NCBI GenBank assembly: GCA_946575275.1 | Contig: CAMNZV010000013.1 | Coordinates: 1 to 17,006, forward strand | DNA: 17,006 bases | Reading direction: 5' to 3' | Origin: an uncultured Clostridium sp. | Lineage (GTDB): Bacteria > Bacillota > Clostridia > Clostridiales > Clostridiaceae | Part shown: positions 1-6,221 of the stretch, piece after piece | How positions within the stretch are numbered: position 1 is the stretch's first letter | Layout: every line of letters starts with the position of its first letter | Made by a program: the position numbers and the translations under genes | Notes under the pieces: generated by a model | Seen by the model: the letters and a program-made list of their open reading frames with translations, nothing else | Databases searched by the model: none | Told to the model about the DNA's origin: nothing

Positions 1-161
1 CTATAAGACATGGAATCACAAGAGCTTTAGTTAAAGCTGATGAAACATTAAAGCCTGAATTAAAAAAGGCTGGATTCTTAACTAGAGATCCAAGAATGAA
101 GGAAAGAAAGAAATACGGACTTAAGAAAGCAAGAAGAGCACCACAATTCTCAAAGAGATAG
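1..161 (+). CDS. rpsI: 30S ribosomal protein S9, C-terminal part (5' end outside window)
   Basis: The frame starting at base 3 reads [13 protein letters not shown], then [14 protein letters not shown], and ends RRAPQFSKR followed by TAG at 159-161. This is the highly conserved C-terminal end of bacterial ribosomal protein S9, whose basic tail reaches the ribosomal P site. The upstream part of the gene lies outside the window. The reading frame is intact to its normal end, so insertion of the neighbouring prophage has not damaged it. It is the only clearly chromosomal housekeeping gene here and marks the left junction of the prophage. Low-GC codon use and the tail sequence fit Clostridium. Confidence 0.97.
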   Translation, partial: IRHGITRALVKADETLKPELKKAGFLTRDPRMKERKKYGLKKARRAPQFSKR

Positions 162-176
162 TTCTTCTAATTTTAC

Positions 177-210
177 AAATCCCACAAACGTTGTGTTTGT
201 GGGATTTTAT
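177..210 (+). terminator. Rho-independent terminator of rpsI
   Basis: A perfect 13-bp stem is formed by 177-189 (AAATCCCACAAAC) and 195-207, with a 5-nt loop and T residues following. It lies 15 bases after the rpsI stop. It could also serve the convergent integrase, because the outer A/T arms make it roughly bidirectional. Confidence 0.9.
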
Positions 211-249
211 CATCTATTAAACCATATGAAAACTTGTAAATTTTTAATT

Positions 250-280
250 ACAACTAACACACAACTAACACACAACTAAC
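250..280. repeat. Three tandem 11-bp direct repeats, candidate integrase arm-type sites
   Basis: The unit ACAACTAACAC occurs at 250-260 and 261-271, and 9 of its 11 bases recur at 272-280. The array sits between the rpsI terminator and the integrase stop codon, where the attL arm of an integrated element would be. Tyrosine integrases with an N-terminal AP2-like arm-binding domain bind short direct repeats beside the crossover site. Assigning that role here is inference. Confidence 0.6.
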
Positions 281-283
281 AAA

Positions 284-1303
284 TTAAATAAGTTCTATTG
301 CTGCTCTTAAATCTTCAATATCTTTATGGGTATATATTTTTTCAGTTGTTGCATAGCTATTATGGCCAATTAATTTTTTAATAGAAACTGGATTTGCATC
401 TGCCTTACTCATCAATGTAGCGAATGTATGACGTGCATCGTGAGGTTTATGCTTCATATTTAATTGTTCCATAATATAAAGCCAATTATCCCTATAATAA
501 TTATCATATTTCATACTAGTACCTTTTGAATTTTCTATAAAATATGTATTAGATTTATTCATTCTTTTTACCACAAAATCAAAAATTTTATGGTTAATAG
601 GTACTACTCTGTTTTTACCAGCTGCTGTTTTAATTCCACCAGTAATTGTCTTATTTACTAAATCTACATCAGATTTTTTTATTAATAGAAGTTCTCCAAT
701 TCGTAATCCAGTATAGATCATAATTAGGATTGTATCAACATAGTCTATTAATTCAGCAACTTCAAATAATCTATCTATTTCTTTTTGTGAAAAAGGTACT
801 CTGGAAGAGGTACTTTTATTTACCCCTATTTCAACATACGTTGAATAATCCTTACTTACTATATCATTCTGCATAGCAAATTTAAAAAGCTGATTAAATA
901 AGGTACGTATCTTTCTTAATGTACCAAACCCCTTGTCAGAAGAATTAATATATTTTTGCATATGAATAGTCTTAATGTCTGCAAATTTCATTTTATGTAA
1001 TACAGCAACAGCATCAAAAGCAGCATTATAAGCATTAATTGATGATTTAGAAACAGATTCATATTTAGTTTCTTTCCATTTTTCAAATACTTCTTTAAAA
1101 GTTATGTCAGCATCCAAATCATAAGGGTTATCATTATAATCAGTCAAAGCCTGAAGTGCTTCTTGCCTCTTTTCATAGTATCCAATAGTTTTATATAGTT
1201 GTTTTCCATCATCACTCCAACCAATAGTTTTTCTTGCTATAAATGGCTTTCTTCTTTTACCTGAAAGTTTATACACAGTTCCATATCCACTTGGTAATCT
1301 CAT
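284..1303 (-). CDS. int: Phage tyrosine recombinase (integrase)
   Basis: This 339-aa protein has the three-part layout of Tn916/lambda-type integrases. Residues 1-55 look like an AP2-type arm-binding domain (GYGTVYK). Residues 65-160 are a helical core-binding domain and about 170-335 the catalytic domain. Catalytic residues are visible: R201 (TGLRIGELL), a lysine at 225 or 230, H288 and R291 (HDARHTF), H314 (LIGHNS) and the nucleophile Y324 (EKIYTH). Its length is normal for the family. The start at 1303 is preceded by AGAGGTGA. The gene is transcribed toward rpsI and ends about 120 bp from it, the usual arrangement when the integrase gene adjoins its own attachment site. It should catalyse insertion and, with an excisionase, excision. 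All active-site residues are present, so it is probably functional. Confidence 0.95.
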   Translation of the reverse strand: MRLPSGYGTVYKLSGKRRKPFIARKTIGWSDDGKQLYKTIGYYEKRQEALQALTDYNDNPYDLDADITFKEVFEKWKETKYESVSKSSINAYNAAFDAVAVLHKMKFADIKTIHMQKYINSSDKGFGTLRKIRTLFNQLFKFAMQNDIVSKDYSTYVEIGVNKSTSSRVPFSQKEIDRLFEVAELIDYVDTILIMIYTGLRIGELLLIKKSDVDLVNKTITGGIKTAAGKNRVVPINHKIFDFVVKRMNKSNTYFIENSKGTSMKYDNYYRDNWLYIMEQLNMKHKPHDARHTFATLMSKADANPVSIKKLIGHNSYATTEKIYTHKDIEDLRAAIELI

Positions 1304-1384
1304 TATTTCACCTCTTTATCAGTATGTTTAAAATATACAAATTAATTTATTAAAAATAAATGCACAAAAACTACATATTCTATT

Positions 1385-2344
1385 TCATATTAAGCATTGA
1401 TTATAAAGGAATTCATTATCTTTAATACACTTGAATATAATTGCAGAAGATTCATCCTTTGATGAATTTGCTTTAAGAAGTTCCTGGGCTCTATAAAAAG
1501 TTATTTCATCAATAATAGGATTATGTTTGCCTATGTTTTCAAGACAATCATCATTAACAGGTCTTGTTTTACTTATAAAGTTATTGTCTAACCTTTTGAC
1601 ATTAGCACGTCTACCCCAGGTAAGAATACCTATATATACTTTATTAATAAGAATATTTCTTACCATGGCTGGTGTCCATGGGCGATCTGTTCTAGATTTA
1701 ATATTTAATTCATTTATTTTATAAGATAGATTGGAGGTACCAAGACCATCTAAAAATAATTCAAATATCAATTTAACATTTGGGGCTTCATGATTTTCAA
1801 CTAGCTTATATCCTTTTTCACCTGTAAGCTTTTCTTTATCATATCCATAAGGTGTAATAGAACCCACATAGTTACCTTCCTTACAGGACTGTATTCTTCC
1901 AGTTTGTATTCTTCTGCTGATTGCTTTATATTCACGCCTAGACATGAATAAACCAAATTCTAAAAATTCATTATCAAACTCATTTCTTGTATCATATGTT
2001 TTTGATGGGGTTATTATAAGAGTATTGGTTAACTGGAAAGCTTGTGCAATAATTCCCTGATCTATTGTATTACCCCTAGCAAGTCTTTCTATTTCCATAA
2101 CTAATACAGCCTTATAATAGCCAGCTTCAATTTTTTTTAAAAGAGTTTGAACAACAGGTCTATCTTGAATAGTTTCACCAGATACAACTTAATTGTATAT
2201 ATCTTCTTCATGTATAACCATGTTTTTGGACCTGTCAAAGTCTAATAATATTTTACGGTGTCTTTTTAAAACATCATAATCTTTATTTTCTAAATCTTTT
2301 CTAGATTTTCTTAGATATATTGCAAATATATCATTATTAGGCAT
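1385..2344 (-). pseudogene. Large serine recombinase, broken by an internal stop and truncated at the C-terminus
   Basis: Reading from the ATG at 2342-2344 gives MPNNDIFAIYLRKSRKDLE, with the YLRxSRxD motif holding the catalytic serine (S14). Codon 52 is TAA (2189-2191), followed in the same frame by VVSGETIQDRP, normally continuous in this family. The rest (MEIERLARG, then the recombinase domain with YGYDK and RPWTPAMVRNIL) stays open to a TGA at 1385-1387. Full-length large serine recombinases are about 450-550 aa. Only about 319 codons remain here, so most of the zinc-ribbon/coiled-coil C-terminal domain is also lost. The 1385-2098 part could in principle be translated from an internal ATG but would lack the catalytic serine. 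This looks like a relic of another integration module beside the intact tyrosine integrase. Confidence 0.88.
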
Positions 2345-2362
2345 ATTATCATCTCCTAAAAT

Positions 2363-2821
2363 TTAATAAAATAATTTGATTATATTTAAGTTAGGCTCAA
2401 AGGTTATAAAATATTCATCTACTTCATAATACTCTCCATATTTAGCCTTATAATATTCTATAGTGTCAAGTAGGAAGGACTCAGTTACATTTAAATATTC
2501 TGCTAAGTCATGCCTATTATTTATTCCATGATTCCAGGCGTTAATTAAATCGACTATGCCTATAATTCTATTATATCCCCATCTCCGTGCAATTATTTCT
2601 TGTTTCCTATTACTTATTTTATCTTGGTCTAATATATTTCCATAGCTTGTACAATGGTGACCAAGTTCTTCAGCTAAAATGCATCTTTTTTCGGTGTCTG
2701 TTAATTTGGAGTCAATAATTATTGTCCCATTTCTATATAGACCTTTCAAGTTATATTTTAGAGGTAATTCTCTAATTTTAATTTCATTTTCAAATTCCCC
2801 TAATAGATTCTCATAAGTCAT
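2363..2821 (-). CDS. ImmA/IrrE-type zinc metallopeptidase (lysogeny control)
   Basis: The 152-aa protein carries AEELGHH at 50-56, the phage-type variant of the HExxH zinc motif in ImmA/IrrE peptidases, followed by KQEIIARRW (73-81), where E75 may be a further ligand. Family members such as ImmA of ICEBs1 cleave an XRE-family repressor and so derepress a mobile element. The probable partner here is the repressor at 3285-3626, transcribed in the same direction upstream. In ICEBs1-like pairs the two genes are adjacent, whereas here a coiled-coil gene lies between them. The canonical first histidine is glutamate in this copy. Such EELGH variants are common in phage members as far as I recall, so activity is likely but not certain. 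A GAAGG-type ribosome binding site precedes the ATG. Confidence 0.85.
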   Translation of the reverse strand: MTYENLLGEFENEIKIRELPLKYNLKGLYRNGTIIIDSKLTDTEKRCILAEELGHHCTSYGNILDQDKISNRKQEIIARRWGYNRIIGIVDLINAWNHGINNRHDLAEYLNVTESFLLDTIEYYKAKYGEYYEVDEYFITFEPNLNIIKLFY

Positions 2822-2878
2822 TTTATTACCTTCTTTCCCAAGAGTTAAGAATGTATGTTCTTTTAATAGGTATAATAT

Positions 2879-2901
2879 AGGGTGTCCCTTGGGGACACCT
2901 T
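2879..2901. repeat. GGTGTCCC hairpin downstream of the coiled-coil gene
   Basis: GGTGTCCC at 2881-2888 pairs with GGGACACC at 2892-2899, a perfect 8-bp stem with a 3-nt loop. The stem can be extended by a G-T and an A-T pair. There is no T run on the minus strand, so it is not a canonical terminator for the minus-strand genes. It resembles the hairpin at 3255-3278, on the other side of the same gene. Confidence 0.7.
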
Positions 2902-2916
2902 GATTTATTCATTATG

Positions 2917-3225
2917 TCATTTTACTATCTTAAGGTGGTGTTGTATCTTATAGACATCCTTTTCAGTTTCTTGGGTTTTGTGGGTTAAAAACTTTATGTC
3001 AGATTTAACATCTTCAATTTGGTTTGAAATACCTTCGGCAATATCGTTTGTAACTAAATTCCCAATGTCAGAAGTGAGACCATCGAATCTCTTATCAATT
3101 TTGATTTCAAGAACATCAATCTTTGAATCAACGCCTTTAATATCATCTTTAAGTTCTTGCTTCATGTCTTGCATTTCAGAATACATTTTAGTCATAAGTT
3201 CAAATAATTCTTTACTATTGTCCAT
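2917..3225 (-). CDS. Small coiled-coil protein of unknown function
   Basis: The product is 102 aa, acidic and lysine-rich, with regular heptad spacing of I/L/M across about residues 8-60 and 70-98 (for example VDSKIDVLEIKIDKRF). It is probably almost entirely helical coiled coil. No signal peptide, membrane segment or enzyme motif is visible. A strong AGGAGG ribosome binding site precedes the ATG. The gene sits between the repressor and its likely protease gene and is flanked by two similar GGTGTCC hairpins, which gives it the look of an inserted cassette. It might be an accessory regulator or a structural or anti-host protein, but nothing in the sequence decides this. Confidence 0.75.
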   Translation of the reverse strand: MDNSKELFELMTKMYSEMQDMKQELKDDIKGVDSKIDVLEIKIDKRFDGLTSDIGNLVTNDIAEGISNQIEDVKSDIKFLTHKTQETEKDVYKIQHHLKIVK

Positions 3226-3254
3226 AAAAAAACCTCCTATTTTTAAATATGTTT

Positions 3255-3278
3255 AGGTGTCCCCGACGAACACCTTTT
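3255..3278. repeat. 24-nt hairpin element, copy 1 (inverted relative to copy 2 at 11930-11953)
   Basis: The 24 bases are the exact reverse complement of 11930-11953. AGGTGTCC can pair with (G)AACACCT around a GACG-centred loop, giving about 9 bp with one G-T pair. In plus orientation it is followed by a T-rich stretch. It lies just after the repressor stop and before the coiled-coil gene. It may act as a weak terminator or RNA-processing hairpin. Confidence 0.75.
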
Positions 3279-3284
3279 ATTTAT

Positions 3285-3626
3285 TTATTCTTCATCATCA
3301 AATAATAAATCTATATAATCTTGAATCATTTTCATTTTCTTTGGTGTAATATCTTTATCATCTAGGTGTGCAGCTATTGTTTCAACTTCTTTTTGGGGAG
3401 GGTTAAAGGTTACTTCTGGATTTATAATATCAGTTTTGCCAAGAAGATAATCAGTAGTTACCCCAAGTATTTCTGAAATTTCAACAATGACATCTAACGG
3501 AGGTGTACGTTTACCAGTTTCATATCCGTTATATGTATTAGCAGGCAGATTAAGCTTCTTTGCCATATCTTTTTGTTTTATTCCAAGTTCTTCACGTTGT
3601 TCTCTTAATCTATCTGAAAATTGCAT
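3285..3626 (-). CDS. XRE-family (cI/ImmR-like) lysogeny repressor
   Basis: The 113-aa protein starts with an XRE helix-turn-helix (residues 6-62: LREQREELGIKQKDMAKKLN, then GYETGKRTPP and LGVTTDYLLG). A short acidic C-terminal tail of about 45 residues (IQDYIDLLFDDEE) could mediate oligomerisation or be the target of the ImmA-like peptidase. It lacks the LexA/cI S24 self-cleavage domain, consistent with dependence on a separate protease. The start at 3626 follows AAAGGAG. The gene is transcribed away from the divergent early promoter, the standard position for a phage repressor. A minus-strand promoter with TATAAT lies at 3653-3658. Confidence 0.9.
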   Translation of the reverse strand: MQFSDRLREQREELGIKQKDMAKKLNLPANTYNGYETGKRTPPLDVIVEISEILGVTTDYLLGKTDIINPEVTFNPPQKEVETIAAHLDDKDITPKKMKMIQDYIDLLFDDEE

Positions 3627-3647
3627 ATCTAAATCTCCTTTAAAAAA

Positions 3648-3753
3648 TTCGCATTATATAAATTATTTTATATCATACAATACATATATTTAGTGAAAAT
3701 CGCAAAATTTGAAAAGAATTTTTAATTTGCGTTGACAATTCACAAAGTGCGAA
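3648..3753. promoter_or_regulatory. Four CGCA-centred operator-like sites in the divergent switch
   Basis: Related sites occur at 3648-3653 (TTCGCA), 3699-3704 (ATCGCA), 3726-3731 (TTTGCG, opposite orientation) and 3748-3753 (TGCGAA, exact reverse complement of the first). The first overlaps the repressor -10 box and the last lies between the early -35 and -10 boxes, as expected for operators of the XRE repressor and the Cro-like protein. GC-containing words stand out in this very AT-rich DNA. Binding is inferred. Confidence 0.5.
3653..3680 (-). promoter_or_regulatory. Promoter for the repressor gene
   Basis: Read on the minus strand, TTGTAT (3675-3680) is followed after 16 bp by TATAAT (3653-3658). 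The start codon lies at 3626. A TTCGCA operator-like sequence (3648-3653) overlaps the -10 box, suggesting autoregulation. Confidence 0.65.
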
Positions 3754-3760
3754 CTATAAT
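3732..3760 (+). promoter_or_regulatory. Early rightward promoter
   Basis: TTGACA (3732-3737) and TATAAT (3755-3760) are separated by exactly 17 bp, so this is a full-consensus vegetative sigma factor promoter. It drives the Cro-like gene at 3809 and probably the early genes beyond it. The operator-like TGCGAA lies inside the spacer. Confidence 0.9.
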
Positions 3761-3773
3761 AAAAATATATTAG

Positions 3774-3788
3774 TTCTCAATTTGAGAA
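3774..3788. promoter_or_regulatory. Perfect 15-bp palindrome in the early leader
   Basis: TTCTCAA-T-TTGAGAA is perfectly symmetric and begins about 13 bp after the early -10 box. It is unlike the CGCA sites, so it may be a second operator, perhaps for the Cro-like protein. It is too short and lacks the T run of a terminator. Confidence 0.5.
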
Positions 3789-3808
3789 TAATTGAAAGGG
3801 GCTAGAAT

Positions 3809-4006
3809 ATGAAAAAAAATTATCAGTTAAAATCGATAAGAATTAAAAATAGATTAACTCAACGTGATATAGCTACTATGCTTGGCATCTCAGTATCAAC
3901 TTATTGTCAAAAGGAAAATGGACAGAGAAATTTTACGCTAGAAGAGGCTTGGGTAATAGCACAGGTTTTGGGTAGGGATATCAAAGAAATTTTTTTTACA
4001 AGCTAA
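3809..4006 (+). CDS. Cro-like XRE-family DNA-binding protein
   Basis: A 65-aa protein consisting almost only of an XRE helix-turn-helix: LKSIRIKNRLTQRDIATMLG, then SVSTYCQKENGQRNF and a final helix ending in IKEIFF. It is the first gene after the consensus early promoter and is divergent from the repressor, the position of cro in lambdoid and Gram-positive phages. A GAAAGGGG ribosome binding site precedes the ATG. It probably represses the repressor promoter and tunes its own promoter during lytic growth. The role rests on position and fold. Confidence 0.85.
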   Translation: MKKNYQLKSIRIKNRLTQRDIATMLGISVSTYCQKENGQRNFTLEEAWVIAQVLGRDIKEIFFTS

Positions 4007-4032
4007 GTTTCCAAATGGAAATAGAAAGATAA

Positions 4033-4056
4033 CACAGGGCAAGTAAGAACCCTGTG
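4033..4056 (+). terminator. Hairpin after the cro-like gene, possible attenuator
   Basis: CACAGGG (4033-4039) pairs perfectly with CCCTGTG (4050-4056) around a 10-nt loop. No T run follows, so it is more likely a pausing, processing or attenuation hairpin than a strong terminator. Confidence 0.4.
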
Positions 4057-4123
4057 AATAGAAATGTTAACAAAGTGTAAACAACTTATATTTAAATATT
4101 AATAAAAAAGGAGGGATAAGTAA

Positions 4124-4561
4124 ATGTTAAATCAATACAGAAATATATATCAAATAGCACGAGAAAGTGCTGGATTAACTCAAGAAAAGGCAGCAGAACT
4201 ACTTAACATAAGTGTAGAAAGCATAAGAGCATATGAAGGGGATAAGAGAATACCTCCTAATAACGTAGTGGTGAATATGGTTGAAATATATAATGCTCAA
4301 TTTCTTGCATTTAAGCATCTAAAAAATAGTGAATTAGGACAAAGATATCTTCCAGAAGTCGAAGTTAAAAGTTTGAGTACTTCTATTCTTAATTTACAAA
4401 ATAGGATAAAAAAATTAAATAACTGCAATGAGTTATTAATTGAAATTGGATGTGATGGGGTTATTTCAGAAGAAGAAAAAGATACTTGGGAAGAGGTTAA
4501 TGATGATTTAAATTCAGTGGTAGAAGCAATTCTTGAATTGAAGTATTCAAAGGAGGGATAA
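4124..4561 (+). CDS. XRE-family helix-turn-helix regulator with extended C-terminus
   Basis: The 145-aa protein has an N-terminal XRE domain (residues 5-58: ARESAGLTQEKAAELLNISV, then SIRAYEGDKRIPP). A helical C-terminal half follows (about 80-140: LSTSILNLQNRIKKLNN and an acidic segment SEEEKDTWEEVNDDLN) that may dimerise or bind a partner. The AAGGAGGG site before the ATG is strong. It is separated from the next small DNA-binding gene by one base, so the two are probably cotranscribed. Proteins of this shape are common in early regions of clostridial and bacilli prophages. Their exact role is unknown to me; regulation of early genes is the natural guess. Confidence 0.8.
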   Translation: MLNQYRNIYQIARESAGLTQEKAAELLNISVESIRAYEGDKRIPPNNVVVNMVEIYNAQFLAFKHLKNSELGQRYLPEVEVKSLSTSILNLQNRIKKLNNCNELLIEIGCDGVISEEEKDTWEEVNDDLNSVVEAILELKYSKEG

Positions 4562-4562
4562 A

Positions 4563-4754
4563 ATGAAAGGATTATCAGTTAAAGAGGCAGCAGCACTTAT
4601 GGGTAAATCACAACAGTTTATTAGGATTGGACTTCAGAGAAATATACTTCCGATTGGTTCAGCTGTGAAAATTAGTACACAATGGACTTATTATATTAGT
4701 CCAAAGCTATTTGAGGAATTTACTGGAATTAATTTTAAAGATATTAATTGTTAA
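4563..4754 (+). CDS. Small MerR/excisionase-like DNA-binding protein
   Basis: This 63-aa protein reads like a single winged helix-turn-helix: SVKEAAALMGKSQQFIRIGLQ, then LPIGSAVK and WTYYISPKLFEEF. That is the pattern of the helix-turn-helix_17/excisionase group (AAxxLGxS...R..L..G.LP). It starts one base after the preceding regulator, whose 3' end supplies its AAGGAGG ribosome binding site. It could be the excisionase partner of the tyrosine integrase, although that gene is 3 kb away and in the other orientation, or simply another early regulator. Confidence 0.7.
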   Translation: MKGLSVKEAAALMGKSQQFIRIGLQRNILPIGSAVKISTQWTYYISPKLFEEFTGINFKDINC

Positions 4755-4862
4755 GAAAGATACAACTTCGTAGAATAAATAATGCTATCAGGCATAAAAA
4801 CACCTTCCTTCAACAATATTTTACCATTTGTGATAAAGGGAGATAAATTTAAAGGAGAAACA

Positions 4863-4940
4863 ATGATTAACATAATAGGCATAATTACATTTATATTAAG
4901 TTGCTTTGTATGTTATGCAATGTGTAACGTATCAGAATAA
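4863..4940 (+). CDS. Possible 25-aa single-pass membrane peptide
   Basis: ATG at 4863 follows AAAGGAG by 5-6 bases and opens a 25-codon frame beginning MINIIGIITFILSCFVCYA and ending NVSE before TAA. It is almost entirely one hydrophobic helix of about 17 residues with two cysteines. The next gene starts 12 bases later with its own GGAGGG site. The good ribosome binding site and tight spacing support translation, but the frame is short. No known family is recognised. Confidence 0.45.
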   Translation: MINIIGIITFILSCFVCYAMCNVSE

Positions 4941-4952
4941 GGAGGGAAATTA

Positions 4953-5213
4953 ATGGATAAAAATTTAAGATTTTGTTTCAAAATTGATAAAGAAGTAGGT
5001 CTTGCACAAGATGAGTTTGGGAACAATGCAGAAGCTTTTGTGTGTTGCAAGGCAAAAGGTTGCAAGAAGTATGAGGTAGCTAGGGAGAAATATAAAAATG
5101 CCCACGAAGTATATAGGAAAATAGTTGCAAGTCAACTACAAGTAGATACTGAAATTGTAGTAGCAATAACTCTAAATGAATATTTAGATAACACAGAGGA
5201 GGATGATGAATAA
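4953..5213 (+). CDS. Hypothetical early phage protein (86 aa)
   Basis: Not recognised. The protein is soluble and has a CCKAKGCKKY segment (residues 31-40) with three closely spaced cysteines after C8, which might bind metal but does not form a clear zinc-ribbon pattern. A helical middle (KYEVAREKYKNAHEVYRKIV) and a strongly acidic end (NTEEDDE) follow. The GGAGGG site lies 7-8 bases before the ATG. The stop codon overlaps the start of the next gene at 5213 (TAATG), so the two are translationally coupled. It belongs to a run of small early genes of the kind that often modify host functions. Confidence 0.7.
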   Translation: MDKNLRFCFKIDKEVGLAQDEFGNNAEAFVCCKAKGCKKYEVAREKYKNAHEVYRKIVASQLQVDTEIVVAITLNEYLDNTEEDDE

Positions 5214-5464
5214 TGAGTAAATTTAAAATTACAGTTGAGGAACAGATAATTTACACGCATGAAATAGAGGTGGAAACTGCATATAGTGAAGCAGCAGTAG
5301 ACAATATCTTGTGTGAAATAGACGAGGATTTAACAAGACAGAATGACATTGAGTATATATGTTCAGAGCTTGAGGCTAGAGATATAAAGGTATTGGAATT
5401 AACAAATGATGGGCATGGAGTGCGTGGTGCAATTAGAATAATAGAAATGGAGGAGGAAAAATAA
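5213..5464 (+). CDS. Hypothetical early phage protein (83 aa), weakly DpnD/PcfM-like
   Basis: The N-terminus FKITVEEQIIYTHEIEVETA followed by a regularly spaced alanine-rich helix resembles the beta-beta-alpha start of small DpnD/PcfM-type phage and plasmid proteins. The match is weak and I would not transfer a function. The rest is acidic and ends IIEMEEEK. The start overlaps the previous stop by one base and its own stop overlaps the next start by one base (TAATG at both ends), so three genes from 4953 to 5583 form a coupled set. A GAGGAGG ribosome binding site lies inside the upstream gene. Confidence 0.7.
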   Translation: MSKFKITVEEQIIYTHEIEVETAYSEAAVDNILCEIDEDLTRQNDIEYICSELEARDIKVLELTNDGHGVRGAIRIIEMEEEK

Positions 5465-5583
5465 TGAGAGATAAAGATTTTGAGGAGAGGTTACTGAAAT
5501 TTGATAGAGCAATAATTGGTTATTTAGTATCTATAGTAGTTTCATTAATTACTGCTCTTATAGTATGTAAGTTATTCAATTAA
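5464..5583 (+). CDS. 39-aa single-pass membrane protein
   Basis: The frame begins MRDKDFEERLLKFDRAIIGY and continues into a hydrophobic helix (about residues 17-36, LVSIVVSLITALIV), ending CKLFN before TAA at 5581-5583. A charged N-terminus and one membrane span suggest a small inner-membrane protein. It is coupled to the upstream gene by TAATG, and GGAGG lies just before it. Its last 12 bases overlap the 3' end of the convergent gene at 5572-5901, which also encodes a membrane protein. Function unknown; it could be a membrane anchor, a superinfection protein or a small toxin. Confidence 0.6.
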   Translation: MRDKDFEERLLKFDRAIIGYLVSIVVSLITALIVCKLFN

Positions 5584-5901
5584 CCAAAATAGAGTTGATG
5601 CAACTAAGGATACTATTATTGGAACTATTATTGACCTATAGAAAAAAGATAAACGTTCTTTTCTTATGAGCTCTTTGTAGTTTTTGCCTTTAAATTTTGA
5701 TTCAATCAATAAAATAGTGTCCCCATCACCATAATCAACATGAACATATCCTTCTTCACTTAGGTAAAGAGAAATAAGCATAATTTCTTTTCCAGTAAGT
5801 GAAGTATTAGCCTCTAAAAGTGCCATATTAGGATAATCAATCCCCTTGGCATGTAGTTTGTTAAGCGAATTTAGTAATGTTTTAGATTTTTTAGTAAGCA
5901 T
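5572..5901 (-). CDS. C-terminally membrane-anchored protein in reverse orientation (possible lysogenic gene)
   Basis: A 109-aa product is expected from the ATG at 5899-5901, which has AAAGGGG 9 bases upstream. A longer frame from a TTG at 5937 is possible but has no suitable ribosome binding site. Residues 1-85 are soluble and helical and look like a small winged-helix-like fold (LTKKSKTLLNSLNKL, then LTGKEIMLISLYLSEEGYV and a beta-hairpin VDYGDGDTILL). The end is a single hydrophobic span (SIIVPIIVSLVASTLFWLI). It is the only minus-strand gene inside the rightward early block. Oppositely oriented membrane proteins in such places are often expressed from the prophage and alter the host or exclude other phages. 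That role is inference. Confidence 0.65.
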   Translation of the reverse strand: MLTKKSKTLLNSLNKLHAKGIDYPNMALLEANTSLTGKEIMLISLYLSEEGYVHVDYGDGDTILLIESKFKGKNYKELIRKERLSFFYRSIIVPIIVSLVASTLFWLIE

Positions 5902-5966
5902 ATAAACAACCCCTTTCAAGTATATTCTAACACACAAAAAAAGGGGGGAATTAGGAGATATAAATA

Positions 5967-6221
5967 ATGAGCAGAGAAATGATTAATGTTGTAAATGACA
6001 TACAAAGTTTAGCAATTATGATAAGTGAAGAAACTAATAGTAAGATAGTTGTAAATTATCATGGCTATTCTAACTTGTTAGTGGTTAGGTCTTATAGTTG
6101 TTATGGAAAATTACTAACAGTTGTCAATTTGAATTGTGATAAATCAATTAGGAAATTGATTGAAACTAGGAATGATTTAAAAAATATATTAAAAGAGGAA
6201 TTAAAAGAGGTGAGAATATGA
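5967..6221 (+). CDS. Hypothetical early phage protein (84 aa)
   Basis: Not recognised. It looks like a small alpha/beta protein: an N-terminal helix (MINVVNDIQSLAIMISEET), two or three strands (KIVVNYHGYSNLLVVRSYS and KLLTVVNL) and a C-terminal basic helix (RKLIETRNDLKNILKEELKE). No membrane segment or cysteine motif is present. TTAGGAG precedes the ATG. Its stop overlaps the following start by four bases (ATGA at 6218), so the two are cotranslated. It resumes the rightward early genes after the reversed membrane-protein gene. Confidence 0.65.
   Translation: MSREMINVVNDIQSLAIMISEETNSKIVVNYHGYSNLLVVRSYSCYGKLLTVVNLNCDKSIRKLIETRNDLKNILKEELKEVRI

Noticed and set aside
2881..2899. Hairpin as a strong terminator of the coiled-coil gene
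   Set aside because: The minus strand lacks a T run after the stem, so only a hairpin is claimed.
5464..5901. The convergent small membrane genes as a type I toxin-antitoxin pair
   Set aside because: The 39-aa gene is translationally coupled to upstream genes, the overlap is only 12 bases, and the opposite strand encodes a normal-looking protein rather than a short antisense RNA.
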